A stretch of 6,233 bases of DNA from Lachnospiraceae bacterium (GCA_900764225.1 CAAFNG010000352.1:1-6233); one strand, 5' to 3'; counted from the first letter of the stretch, positions 1-5,095 are shown. Numbers and translations are program-made. Notes: a model not told the origin generated them from the letters alone.

Positions 1-870
1 AAAGAGGACAGTGCGGAGGAAAAAAATGAGGCACAGGAACAGCGCCAGAGGGATATTGAACTCAGTATCCGCAAGAAATTCCATAAACAGCTGTTTTCCA
101 GATTTGCCAGAGGAATCAATGATTATGAGCTGGTGAAGCCTGGAGATAAGATCGCAGTCTGTATTTCCGGCGGTAAAGATTCCATGCTGATGGCCAAGCT
201 GTTCCAGGAACTGAAGCGTCACAACAAATTTCCGTTTGAGCTGGTATTTCTCGTGATGGATCCGGGATATAACGAAGCCAACCGTGCACTGATCGAGCAC
301 AATGCAAAGATCCTTGGAATTCCGATCACGGTTTTTGAGACAGAGATCTTTGACGCAGTTTACAATGTTGAAAAATCTCCGTGCTATCTCTGTGCGAGAA
401 TGCGAAGAGGCTATCTCTACAGCAAAGCAAAAGAGCTGGGCTGCAATAAGATCGCACTGGGACATCATTACGATGATGTGATCGAGACGATCCTTATGGG
501 AATGCTTTACGGTGCACAGGTACAGACCATGATGCCGAAGCTTCACAGTACAAACTTTGAGGGAATGCAGCTGATCCGCCCGATGTATCTGATCCGCGAG
601 GCAGATATCAAGCACTGGAGAGATTACAATGATCTTCATTTTATCCAGTGTGCATGCAAATTTACAGATACATGTACCACCTGCCGTACAGACGGGACCA
701 GTGTTTCCAAACGTATGGAGATCAAGAATCTGATCGCAGAGCTTAAAAAAGTAAACCCACATATTGAGAGCAACATTTTCCGAAGTGTGGAGAATGTCAA
801 TCTTCATACGGTAATCGCATATAAGAAGGATGGCGTAAAACATTCATTCCTGGAAGGGTATGATGACTGA
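1..870 (+). CDS. TtcA-family tRNA 2-thiocytidine synthetase-like PP-loop protein, 5' partial
   Basis: The frame is open from base 1 to the TGA at 868-870, giving 289 residues; the start lies left of the window. A GTG at 133 is not credible as the start because it would remove the helix before the PP-loop (KKFHKQLFSRF, GINDYEL), which I recall as conserved in this family. Seen: PP-loop SGGKDS (residues 56-61), CxxC in CYLCARMRRG (C128, C131), GHHYDD (154-159), an MPKL segment and a late cysteine cluster C217, C219, C225, C228. From the family: TtcA adenylates C32 of certain tRNAs and inserts sulfur using a [4Fe-4S] cluster held by a CxxC and one later Cys. The C131-C228 spacing of 97 equals the E. 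coli C125-C222 spacing as I remember it. Odd: C217 and C219 are extra. About the family's usual length (E. coli about 311). Cytoplasmic. The family call is firm; the exact tRNA target is inferred. Confidence 0.9.
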   Translation, partial: KEDSAEEKNEAQEQRQRDIELSIRKKFHKQLFSRFARGINDYELVKPGDKIAVCISGGKDSMLMAKLFQELKRHNKFPFELVFLVMDPGYNEANRALIEHNAKILGIPITVFETEIFDAVYNVEKSPCYLCARMRRGYLYSKAKELGCNKIALGHHYDDVIETILMGMLYGAQVQTMMPKLHSTNFEGMQLIRPMYLIREADIKHWRDYNDLHFIQCACKFTDTCTTCRTDGTSVSKRMEIKNLIAELKKVNPHIESNIFRSVENVNLHTVIAYKKDGVKHSFLEGYDD

Positions 871-875
871 GAATC

Positions 876-1235
876 TTAATGCTGTTCTCTGAATTTCTCA
901 CGTTGTCTGGTAAGATCATAATATTCAGATGAAACGATGCCTCTGCCGGAAAGAGCCTTGTAGGTTTTTTCCTGTGCAGGGGTCATTTCCATTCCGATAG
1001 TAGAATTCACATCTGTCAGTACACAGCCTGTTTTTTCCACAAGCCAGAAGAGAGCGGAATCATCCTCCGGGATCATTTTCCAGATCTCATGTTCTGTATA
1101 TGGTAAAAGAGCCATAAGAGTTTTCAGATGTCCGTCAGTAATAAGGCGGTAATCTCCGTCCGGCATGATGATGCCGTCTGCATACAGCTCTTTTTTTTCT
1201 TCCATTTTTTTAAGAAGTTCTTCTGTAAGTTTCAT
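876..1235 (-). CDS. Conserved-looking hypothetical protein, 119 aa
   Basis: I do not recognise this protein. The start is the ATG at 1235 because AAGGAG (1242-1247) lies 6 nt upstream of it. The frame stays open to an ATG at 1376, but that codon falls in the -35 box of the promoter serving this gene, so the longer form is rejected. The protein begins with a charged, probably helical stretch (MKLTEELLKKMEEKKEL). A mixed alpha/beta-like middle follows, with GDYRLITDGHLKTL, ALLPYTEHEIWKMIPEDDSA and a single Cys at 71, then a charged tail rich in Arg, Glu and Gln (from about residue 105). There is no signal peptide, membrane segment, metal-binding pattern or nucleotide-binding loop. It is presumably a small soluble cytoplasmic protein. 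It is monocistronic, convergent with the ttcA-like gene and divergent from the polyphosphate phosphotransferase gene. The ribosome binding site, promoter and protein-like composition make it likely real. Confidence 0.8.
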   Translation of the reverse strand: MKLTEELLKKMEEKKELYADGIIMPDGDYRLITDGHLKTLMALLPYTEHEIWKMIPEDDSALFWLVEKTGCVLTDVNSTIGMEMTPAQEKTYKALSGRGIVSSEYYDLTRQREKFREQH

Positions 1236-1241
1236 GATATG

Positions 1242-1247
1242 CTCCTT
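1242..1247 (-). promoter_or_regulatory. Ribosome binding site fixing the 119-aa gene start
   Basis: AAGGAG on the minus strand sits 6 nt before the ATG at 1235. It decides between this start and the in-frame ATG at 1376, which has no such site. Confidence 0.8.
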
Positions 1248-1300
1248 GAAACAAATTTTAAAATTCATCCGGTGCAGAGCTATGTAACTTTGTACCAGAT

Positions 1301-1315
1301 AACTGCTTTGCAGTT
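1301..1315. repeat. Perfect dyad in the leader of the 119-aa gene
   Basis: The arms AACTGC (1301-1306) and GCAGTT (1310-1315) are perfectly complementary around TTT. The dyad lies roughly 25-40 nt downstream of the predicted transcription start of the minus-strand gene, inside its leader of about 105 nt. It could be a small RNA hairpin or a repressor operator; no U-tract follows, so it is not a terminator. The dyad is plain in the sequence; any function is inferred. Confidence 0.4.
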
Positions 1316-1347
1316 TGCCGGTTAAAAATATAACGATCAGCGCATAT

Positions 1348-1376
1348 ATTGTATGTAGCGGAAGAAGAATTGTCAA
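1348..1376 (-). promoter_or_regulatory. Sigma-A promoter for the 119-aa gene
   Basis: On the minus strand the -35 is TTGACA (1371-1376), the spacer is 17 nt and the -10 is TACAAT (1348-1353). The -35 is perfect and the -10 has one mismatch. Transcription would begin near 1341, leaving a leader of about 105 nt, long for so small a gene. A near-consensus promoter suggests steady vegetative expression. Confidence 0.8.
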
Positions 1377-1449
1377 GAGGGTGAAATATTTTTTGATTAT
1401 TTTACCAGGATTTATAAAGAAAATCTGAAGATTCCAAAGAGATTATCTG

Positions 1450-1469
1450 TCTGTAAAATTTATGTAAAG
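1450..1469. promoter_or_regulatory. Candidate Pho-type operator upstream of the polyphosphate phosphotransferase gene
   Basis: Read on the minus strand, two perfect TTTACA hexamers (1463-1468 and 1452-1457) are separated by 5 nt, an 11-bp period. From the family: the Bacillus PhoP box is a set of TT(A/C/T)A(C/T)A direct repeats at that period and can lie on either strand. The site sits just upstream of a weak -35 region, where an activator would be expected. Only two of the hexamers usually needed are strong, so this is a suggestion. Bases 1450-1467 also recur upstream of nrdR. Confidence 0.35.
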
Positions 1470-1473
1470 TTTA

Positions 1474-1502
1474 TCGTAAAATATCTATAAATGTGATATA
1501 AT
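1474..1502 (+). promoter_or_regulatory. Extended -10 promoter for the PPK2-family gene
   Basis: TATAAT at 1497-1502 is preceded directly by TGA, making an extended -10. The best -35 at a 17-nt spacer is TCGTAA (1474-1479), which is poor. A strong extended -10 with a weak -35 often goes with activator dependence. Predicted transcription start is near 1509, giving a leader of about 23 nt. Confidence 0.65.
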
Positions 1503-1521
1503 ATGAATATTCAAAAAATTC

Positions 1522-1529
1522 AGGAAGGA
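1522..1529 (+). promoter_or_regulatory. Ribosome binding site with ambiguous start choice
   Basis: AGGAAGGA precedes two in-frame ATGs, at 1532 and 1538. The upstream AGGA (1522-1525) suits ATG 1532 with 6 nt between; the downstream AGGA (1526-1529) suits ATG 1538 with 8 nt. The two products differ only by two N-terminal residues. Confidence 0.6.
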
Positions 1530-1531
1530 CG

Positions 1532-3010
1532 ATGCAGATGTTAAAAAACTGGAACCCGGAACTGATTCCGGAAAAAGAAGATATCAAGGAACGGCTTGTT
1601 ACTGCAAGGACGAAACTGTATGAACTTCAGATGGCACTGAAGGAGCATAAGATTCCGGTGATCGTGCTGTTTGAAGGCTGGGGTGCCTCCGGAAAAGGCA
1701 GCACCATAAGTAAGGTGATCAAGAACATTGATCCCCGTTTTTTCAAAGTTGCGACTATGTCTGCGCCTACAGAAGAAGATTTGCGAAGACCATTTCTTTA
1801 CCGGTATTTTAAGGAAATTCCGGAGGCAGGCAAGTTCACATTTCTGGATTCCGGATGGATGGACCAGACCTGCCGTGACCGAATGGACAAAAATCTGAAA
1901 GGCGAGATTTACGTAAAGCGTATCGACAGTATCCGGAGATTTGAGCGGCAGCTCACAGATAATGGCTATGTCCTTCTGAAATTCTTTATGCAGATCGACC
2001 GTAAGGAACAGGAGAAACGTATGGGCGTTCTTCTGGAGAGCAAGGATACCTGCTGGAGGATCAATGACTATGATCTCTGGCAGAACGATCATTATAAGAA
2101 ATGCCGGAAGGTTTTTGATCAGTATATGCGTGATACCAATACATCTTCGGCACCGTGGTATATCATAGATGCCAGCGACCGGAAATGGGCAGAGCTTCAG
2201 GTGCTGGAGACGATGATCAGCAATATTGAGATTGCCATGGAGAACAGCAAGCATTCGGTTCCAATCCTGCAGAATGTTTTTCCGATGGTGGAGATGCCAA
2301 AACTTGATGAGATTCCACTGGACGGAAAAGAAGTGGATGATGAGCAGTATAAAACAGAACTCAAGGAACTCCAGGCGAAGCTTGGAAGTCTTCACAACCG
2401 TCTGTACAGGAAGAGAGTACCTGTGATCATTACCTATGAAGGATGGGATGCAGCAGGAAAAGGCGGCAACATCAAACGTATTGCCGAAGCACTGGATCCC
2501 CGTGGCTTTGAGGTGCATCCGATTGCAAGCCCGGAACCTCATGAGAAGGCAAGACATTATCTGTGGCGATTCTGGACAAGACTTCCCAAGGATGGACATA
2601 TCGCTATTTTTGACAGAACCTGGTATGGAAGAGTTATGGTGGAACGCCTGGAAGGATTCTGCAGTGAGAATGACTGGAGACGTGCTTACAATGAGATCAA
2701 TGAATTTGAGAAGGAGCTTTCTGACTGGGGAGCTGTGATCGTGAAATTTTGGGTGCAGATAGACAAGGATACACAGCTTGCCAGATTCAATGACAGGCAG
2801 AACAATCCGGAGAAGCGCTGGAAGATCACAGACGAGGACTGGAGAAACCGTGAGAAATGGGATCAGTATGAGGGAGCAGTGGATGAGATGCTTCAGAAGA
2901 CGAGCACAACCTATGCACCGTGGCATATCCTGGAATCTGTAGATAAGAAATATGCAAGACTGAAAGCACTTCGGATCGTGATTGATGAGATTGAAAAAGC
3001 ACTGAAATAA
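1532..3010 (+). CDS. pap: Two-domain PPK2-family polyphosphate:AMP phosphotransferase
   Basis: The 492-residue protein holds two tandem PPK2 domains (about 20-235 and 275-490). From the family: fused two-domain PPK2 enzymes use polyphosphate to phosphorylate AMP to ADP in the cytoplasm. Seen in the C-terminal half: Walker A GWDAAGKG (304-311), Walker B FDRTWYGR (360-367) and a lid-type segment DRQNNPEKRWK (421-431). The N-terminal half keeps a Walker A-like GWGASGKG (49-56), but its Walker B region reads FLDSGWM (104-110), without the DR[ST]WY signature. The second half is therefore probably the catalytic one and the first a structural or degenerate copy; as I recall this resembles the Pseudomonas two-domain enzyme. 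Start is the ATG at 1532 or, equally well, 1538. The gene is monocistronic with its own promoter and a downstream hairpin. No ppk1 is visible nearby. Nucleotide preference cannot be read from sequence alone. Confidence 0.93.
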   Translation: MQMLKNWNPELIPEKEDIKERLVTARTKLYELQMALKEHKIPVIVLFEGWGASGKGSTISKVIKNIDPRFFKVATMSAPTEEDLRRPFLYRYFKEIPEAGKFTFLDSGWMDQTCRDRMDKNLKGEIYVKRIDSIRRFERQLTDNGYVLLKFFMQIDRKEQEKRMGVLLESKDTCWRINDYDLWQNDHYKKCRKVFDQYMRDTNTSSAPWYIIDASDRKWAELQVLETMISNIEIAMENSKHSVPILQNVFPMVEMPKLDEIPLDGKEVDDEQYKTELKELQAKLGSLHNRLYRKRVPVIITYEGWDAAGKGGNIKRIAEALDPRGFEVHPIASPEPHEKARHYLWRFWTRLPKDGHIAIFDRTWYGRVMVERLEGFCSENDWRRAYNEINEFEKELSDWGAVIVKFWVQIDKDTQLARFNDRQNNPEKRWKITDEDWRNREKWDQYEGAVDEMLQKTSTTYAPWHILESVDKKYARLKALRIVIDEIEKALK

Positions 3011-3026
3011 TATAATCATATGTATG

Positions 3027-3103
3027 ACGGCAGACTGTAAAATGATATCCGTGCCATAAACGAATGGAAAGCTGCGGAATCATGCAGTCTGCCGTAATAT
3101 TTT
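3027..3103 (+). terminator. Long structured hairpin with T-rich tail after the PPK2-family gene
   Basis: The outer arms ACGGCAGACTG (3027-3037) and CAGTCTGCCGT (3085-3095) pair perfectly over 11 bp, and a U-G and an A-U pair extend the stem. The 43-nt interior can pair further: TGAT-A-TCCG (3043-3051) with CGGAATCA (3075-3082), bulging one A, then CCAT/ATGG (3054-3057/3064-3067) at the tip. The tail is TAATATTTTT, so the plus strand suits intrinsic termination; the minus-strand tail does not. It starts 17 nt after the PPK2-family stop. The structure is larger than a usual terminator. Confidence 0.55.
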
Positions 3104-3112
3104 TCCGGCAAA

Positions 3113-3140
3113 CGAAAGCTGTAAAAACCAAAGCTGTAAG
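3113..3140. repeat. Short tandem repeat (AAAGCTGTAA, 15-nt period)
   Basis: AAAGCTGTAA occurs at 3115-3124 and again at 3130-3139 with similar flanks, lying between the hairpin and the sigG stop. Read on the sigG strand it gives two T-rich blocks. There is no clear hairpin here, so a terminator for sigG is not demonstrated. Confidence 0.4.
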
Positions 3141-3158
3141 AAAAACGGGAAACAGGAG

Positions 3159-3938
3159 TTAATTACGCAGGTAATTCCGCATGCTTCGAAGAGCATTTTT
3201 TTCCAGGCGGCTGACCTGGGCCTGGGAAATACCGATCTCATCGGCAACCTCCATCTGGGTTTTTCCTTCGTAGAAGCGGAGTTCAATGATATGGCGTTCC
3301 CGCTGTCCAAGACGGTTCATGGCATCTCTCAGGGAAATACCTTCGACCCAGTTTTCTTCTTTGTTTTTTCGGTCACTGATCTGATCCATTACATAAAGAG
3401 TATCCCCGCCTTCGGAATATACAGGCTCAAAAAGGCTGACAGGACTCTGGATCGCATCCATTGCATAGACGATCATCTCTTTGTCAATGCCGATTTCATC
3501 TGCGATCTCGGCGATGGTTGGTTCCTTTAAGTGCTGTCGCATATAATTTTCCCTAGTGTAAATGGTTTTGTAGGCGATATCCCGCAGAGAACGGCTGACT
3601 CGTATGCTGTTGTTATCCCGGAGATAGCGACGGATCTCGCCGATAATCATGGGAACAGCATAGGTTGAAAATTTTACCTGAAGGGTAGTGTCGAAATTGT
3701 CGATTGCTTTGATCAGGCCGATACAGCCGATCTGAAAAAGGTCATCTGGGTTTTCGTTGCTGTTCTGGAAACGCCGGATCACGCTTAAAACAAGCCGCAG
3801 ATTACCTTTGATGTACAATTCTCTGGCTTTCTCATCGCCAGCTTTGATTTTTTTGAAGAGTTCCTCTTTTTCCTCCTGATTCAGAACAGGAAGAGTTGAG
3901 GTATTTACTCCGCATATTTCCACTTTATTCAGTGCCAT
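3159..3938 (-). CDS. sigG: RNA polymerase sporulation-specific sigma factor SigG
   Basis: The 259-residue protein matches the length of Bacillus SigG (260) and carries its N-terminal signature VEICGVNTSTLPVL (6-19). Region 2 runs about 44-113, with NLRLVLSVIRRF, DDLFQIGCIGL and the -10 recognition part KFSTYAVPMIIGEIRRYL (89-106). RVSRSLRDIAYK (113-124) opens region 3, and the region 4 helix-turn-helix is about 227-247 (TQMEVADEIGISQAQVSRLEK trimmed: TQMEVADEIG then ISQAQVSRL). From the family: SigG directs late forespore transcription after engulfment and is held by anti-sigma factors. Start is the ATG at 3938, with AAGGAGG (3947-3953) 8 nt upstream; the frame runs further upstream but without a better start. 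A ylmC-family gene lies 113 bp upstream on the same strand. Forespore-type promoter elements lie just upstream. SigF is the nearest alternative, but the N-terminal signature favours SigG. Confidence 0.96.
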   Translation of the reverse strand: MALNKVEICGVNTSTLPVLNQEEKEELFKKIKAGDEKARELYIKGNLRLVLSVIRRFQNSNENPDDLFQIGCIGLIKAIDNFDTTLQVKFSTYAVPMIIGEIRRYLRDNNSIRVSRSLRDIAYKTIYTRENYMRQHLKEPTIAEIADEIGIDKEMIVYAMDAIQSPVSLFEPVYSEGGDTLYVMDQISDRKNKEENWVEGISLRDAMNRLGQRERHIIELRFYEGKTQMEVADEIGISQAQVSRLEKNALRSMRNYLRN

Positions 3939-3968
3939 CTTAGAATCCTCCTTGTCTTGTCGGTACAT

Positions 3969-4001
3969 TAAGATGATTCTCAGAGGGCGGATGAAATATA
4001 C
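3969..4001 (-). promoter_or_regulatory. Candidate forespore (sigma-F/sigma-G) promoter of sigG
   Basis: On the minus strand GTATA (3997-4001) fits the -35 of both forespore sigma factors. At 15 nt spacing lies GAGAATCATC (3972-3981), a partial sigma-F -10. Overlapping it is CATCTTA (3969-3975), a perfect match to the sigma-G -10 pattern CATnnTA but 21 nt from GTATA, too far for a normal pair. Predicted start near 3962 leaves room for the ribosome binding site. In Bacillus sigG is transcribed by sigma-F and sigma-G. The match here is imperfect. Confidence 0.35.
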
Positions 4002-4051
4002 TTTTCCGGTGAAAATAATAAAAATAATAGACCTTGACAAATGGTGGATTT

Positions 4052-4306
4052 TTATTCTCCGGGGAGATGTTTTTCGCTCCGGAAATCTACAAGAATGATA
4101 TCTTCTCCGATCTGACGGATACAGTCCCAGGGAATGATACATTCGCCTCCTTTGGAAAAACACCAGCAGAATTTTCCGGGCTCAGGCATGACCAGAGCTT
4201 TCAGACGGGATGTTTCGCAGCAGAATTCCACATCTATGGGACAGCCAAGGCTTCTGCAGGTGTGGATATTGATCACTTCTTTCTGTTTCAGTTCGCAGAT
4301 ACGCAT
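4052..4306 (-). CDS. YlmC/YmxH-family sporulation protein (PRC-barrel-like)
   Basis: The 84-residue protein shows the pattern I recognise for the YlmC/YmxH family: MRICELKQKEVINI at the start, a central L-ALVMPEPGKF turn, and IPWDCIRQIGEDIILVDF at the end. These form a small PRC-barrel-like beta fold. The biochemical role is not established; the family is linked to sporulation by its distribution and its place beside sigG. Start is the ATG at 4306, with AGGTGA (4314-4319) 7 nt upstream. Odd: nine cysteines (4, 17, 22, 29, 30, 47, 49, 56, 62), more than a tenth of the residues, in a protein with no signal peptide. It may bind metal or form disulfides; this is inference. It reads toward sigG on the same strand with a 113-bp gap that has a possible separate sigG promoter, so cotranscription is possible but not certain. 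Confidence 0.85.
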   Translation of the reverse strand: MRICELKQKEVINIHTCRSLGCPIDVEFCCETSRLKALVMPEPGKFCWCFSKGGECIIPWDCIRQIGEDIILVDFRSEKHLPGE

Positions 4307-4313
4307 AAATTCA

Positions 4314-4319
4314 TCACCT
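4314..4319 (-). promoter_or_regulatory. Ribosome binding site of the ylmC-family gene
   Basis: AGGTGA on the minus strand ends 7 nt before the ATG at 4306. It is weaker than the AGGAGG-type sites of its neighbours. Confidence 0.6.
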
Positions 4320-4323
4320 GATA

Positions 4324-4353
4324 TGATTTTATGGAAAATCTGTAAAATTTATG
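4324..4353 (-). promoter_or_regulatory. Weak candidate forespore-type promoter of the ylmC-family gene
   Basis: On the minus strand, GCATA (4349-4353) fits the forespore -35 and CATAAAA about 16 nt further on (near 4326-4332) differs from the sigma-G -10 pattern CATnnTA at one position. Spacing is one or two bases short of normal. No good sigma-A promoter was seen on this strand. Treat as tentative. Confidence 0.22.
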
Positions 4354-4356
4354 CAA
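4339..4356. repeat. Second copy of the 18-nt element also found before the PPK2-family gene
   Basis: TCTGTAAAATTTATGCAA matches bases 1450-1467 at 17 of 18 positions, the first 15 being identical. It ends 9 nt before the nrdR -35. In both places the element starts about 50 nt upstream of the TATAAT of the plus-strand promoter (47 and 51 nt). It could be a shared operator or an AT-rich upstream element. In this copy only one TTTACA hexamer is intact on the minus strand. Confidence 0.45.
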
Positions 4357-4365
4357 GTCCAATTA

Positions 4366-4395
4366 TTGACACATTATATGCAAATATTTTATAAT
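4366..4395 (+). promoter_or_regulatory. Consensus sigma-A promoter of nrdR
   Basis: TTGACA (4366-4371), an 18-nt spacer and TATAAT (4390-4395): both hexamers are perfect. Transcription should start near 4402, giving a leader of about 29 nt. It lies in the 124-bp divergent gap with the ylmC-family gene. Confidence 0.85.
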
Positions 4396-4415
4396 AAAAA
4401 TAAATATTGATCCGG

Positions 4416-4424
4416 AAAGGGGAG
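4416..4424 (+). promoter_or_regulatory. Ribosome binding site that fixes the GTG start of nrdR
   Basis: AAAGGGGAG ends 6 nt before the GTG at 4431. An in-frame TTG at 4407 lies upstream of this site and has none of its own, so the site would be inside that longer frame. This rules for the GTG. Confidence 0.8.
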
Positions 4425-4430
4425 AGTTTT

Positions 4431-4880
4431 GTGAGATGTCCGTTCTGTAACCAGGATAATACAAGAGTTGTGGATTCCAGACCTGTGGAGGATACCAATT
4501 CTATCCGCCGCCGCCGTCTCTGCGATGCCTGCGGGAAGAGATTTACAACCTATGAGAAAGTGGAGACGATTCCGCTGACTGTGATCAAGAAGGATCAGAA
4601 TCGTGAGAGCTATAAGAGATCCAAGATTCAGGATGGTGTTCTGCGTGCGTGCTATAAACGCCCCATTCCCATTGAGCGAGTAGAGGAGATGATCGATTCC
4701 ATAGAGGGAGATATCTTCCGCTCAGAGGATCGTGAGATCAGCAGTACCAAGATCGGAGAGATCGTCATGGAACATCTGAAAGATCTGGATGCAGTAGCTT
4801 ATGTGCGCTTTGCATCGGTTTACAGGGAATTTAAAGATGTCAGCACTTTTATGGATGAACTGAAGAAACTGATAAACTGA
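4431..4880 (+). CDS. nrdR: Transcriptional regulator NrdR
   Basis: The 149-residue product has the full NrdR layout at the usual length. An N-terminal zinc ribbon carries C3, C6, C31 and C34, with VRCPFC, VVDSRPVED, SIRRRR and CGKRFTTYEKVE clearly visible. An ATP-cone domain follows at about 49-139, including VIKKD, Y61-K-R-S-K and AYVRFASVYREF near its end. From the family: NrdR senses ATP and dATP through the ATP-cone and represses ribonucleotide reductase operons by binding paired NrdR boxes. The start is a GTG, chosen by the ribosome binding site and by the family's usual M/V-RCPFC beginning. The gene has its own consensus promoter, is divergent from the ylmC-family gene and ends at a terminator. 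No reductase gene is in the window, and I saw no convincing NrdR box in its own promoter. Confidence 0.97.
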   Translation: MRCPFCNQDNTRVVDSRPVEDTNSIRRRRLCDACGKRFTTYEKVETIPLTVIKKDQNRESYKRSKIQDGVLRACYKRPIPIERVEEMIDSIEGDIFRSEDREISSTKIGEIVMEHLKDLDAVAYVRFASVYREFKDVSTFMDELKKLIN

Positions 4881-4901
4881 TGTTGCTCTCAGACATTTAT
4901 A

Positions 4902-4920
4902 TTTGCAGAGAAGCTGCAAG
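4902..4920 (+). repeat. Small hairpin in the nrdR 3' region
   Basis: TTGCAG (4903-4908) and CTGCAA (4914-4919) pair over a 5-nt loop, with a possible U-G closing pair. No T-tract follows, so it is not a terminator; it could stabilise the transcript end. Confidence 0.3.
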
Positions 4921-4950
4921 ATGATCGTGAATAATATATAGAAGAAAGAG

Positions 4951-4983
4951 AACTGGCTGTCCTTTGCGACGGCTGGTTTTTTT
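4951..4983 (+). terminator. Intrinsic terminator of nrdR
   Basis: AACTGGCTGTC (4951-4961) pairs with GACGGCTGGTT (4968-4978) over 11 bp, three of them G-U, around a 6-nt loop. Seven T's run 4977-4983. It lies 70 nt after the nrdR stop. The wobble pairs are on the RNA of this strand, so the structure is much weaker on the opposite strand, consistent with one-way use. Confidence 0.85.
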
Positions 4984-5019
4984 GTTATGGAAAATTGTTC
5001 TGCAATGTTTCAAAGAAAT

Positions 5020-5059
5020 AAAAAACCGGATCGCAGGGAAAAACCTCTGCGGTCCGGTT
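5020..5059 (-). terminator. Intrinsic terminator of gdhA
   Basis: Arms 5024-5038 and 5045-5059 form a 15-bp stem (two wobble pairs) with a 6-nt loop; the outer seven pairs are AACCGGA/TCCGGTT. On the minus strand it is followed by a run of T's (A's at 5020-5025 in the given strand), starting 36 nt past the gdhA stop. The plus-strand side has only TTATATG, so it serves mainly gdhA. Confidence 0.88.
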
Positions 5060-5095
5060 ATATGATCTCACGTTAAAGAGTCAGGAAACTTGAAA

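Noticed and set aside
1161..1198. Hairpin CGGCAT/ATGCCG followed by eight T's as a plus-strand terminator for the ttcA-like gene
   Set aside because: The T-run starts about 14 nt beyond the stem, too far for an intrinsic terminator, and it lies inside the coding sequence of the opposite gene (its Lys/Glu-rich start explains the T's).
1236..1376. N-terminal extension of the 119-aa protein resembling a hydrophobic signal segment
   Set aside because: Its start codon lies in the -35 box of the gene's own promoter and there is no ribosome binding site; the hydrophobic look comes from translating AT-rich leader DNA.
1541..3019. A 492-codon open frame on the minus strand opposite the PPK2-family gene
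   Set aside because: It mirrors the real gene, has Cys/His/Ile-rich composition without any family motif, and the plus strand has clear PPK2 domains, promoter and ribosome binding site.
4369..4384. NrdR box in the nrdR promoter (ACACATTATATGCAAA)
   Set aside because: Only the left half resembles the palindromic NrdR box; the right half fails and no second box at the expected spacing was seen.
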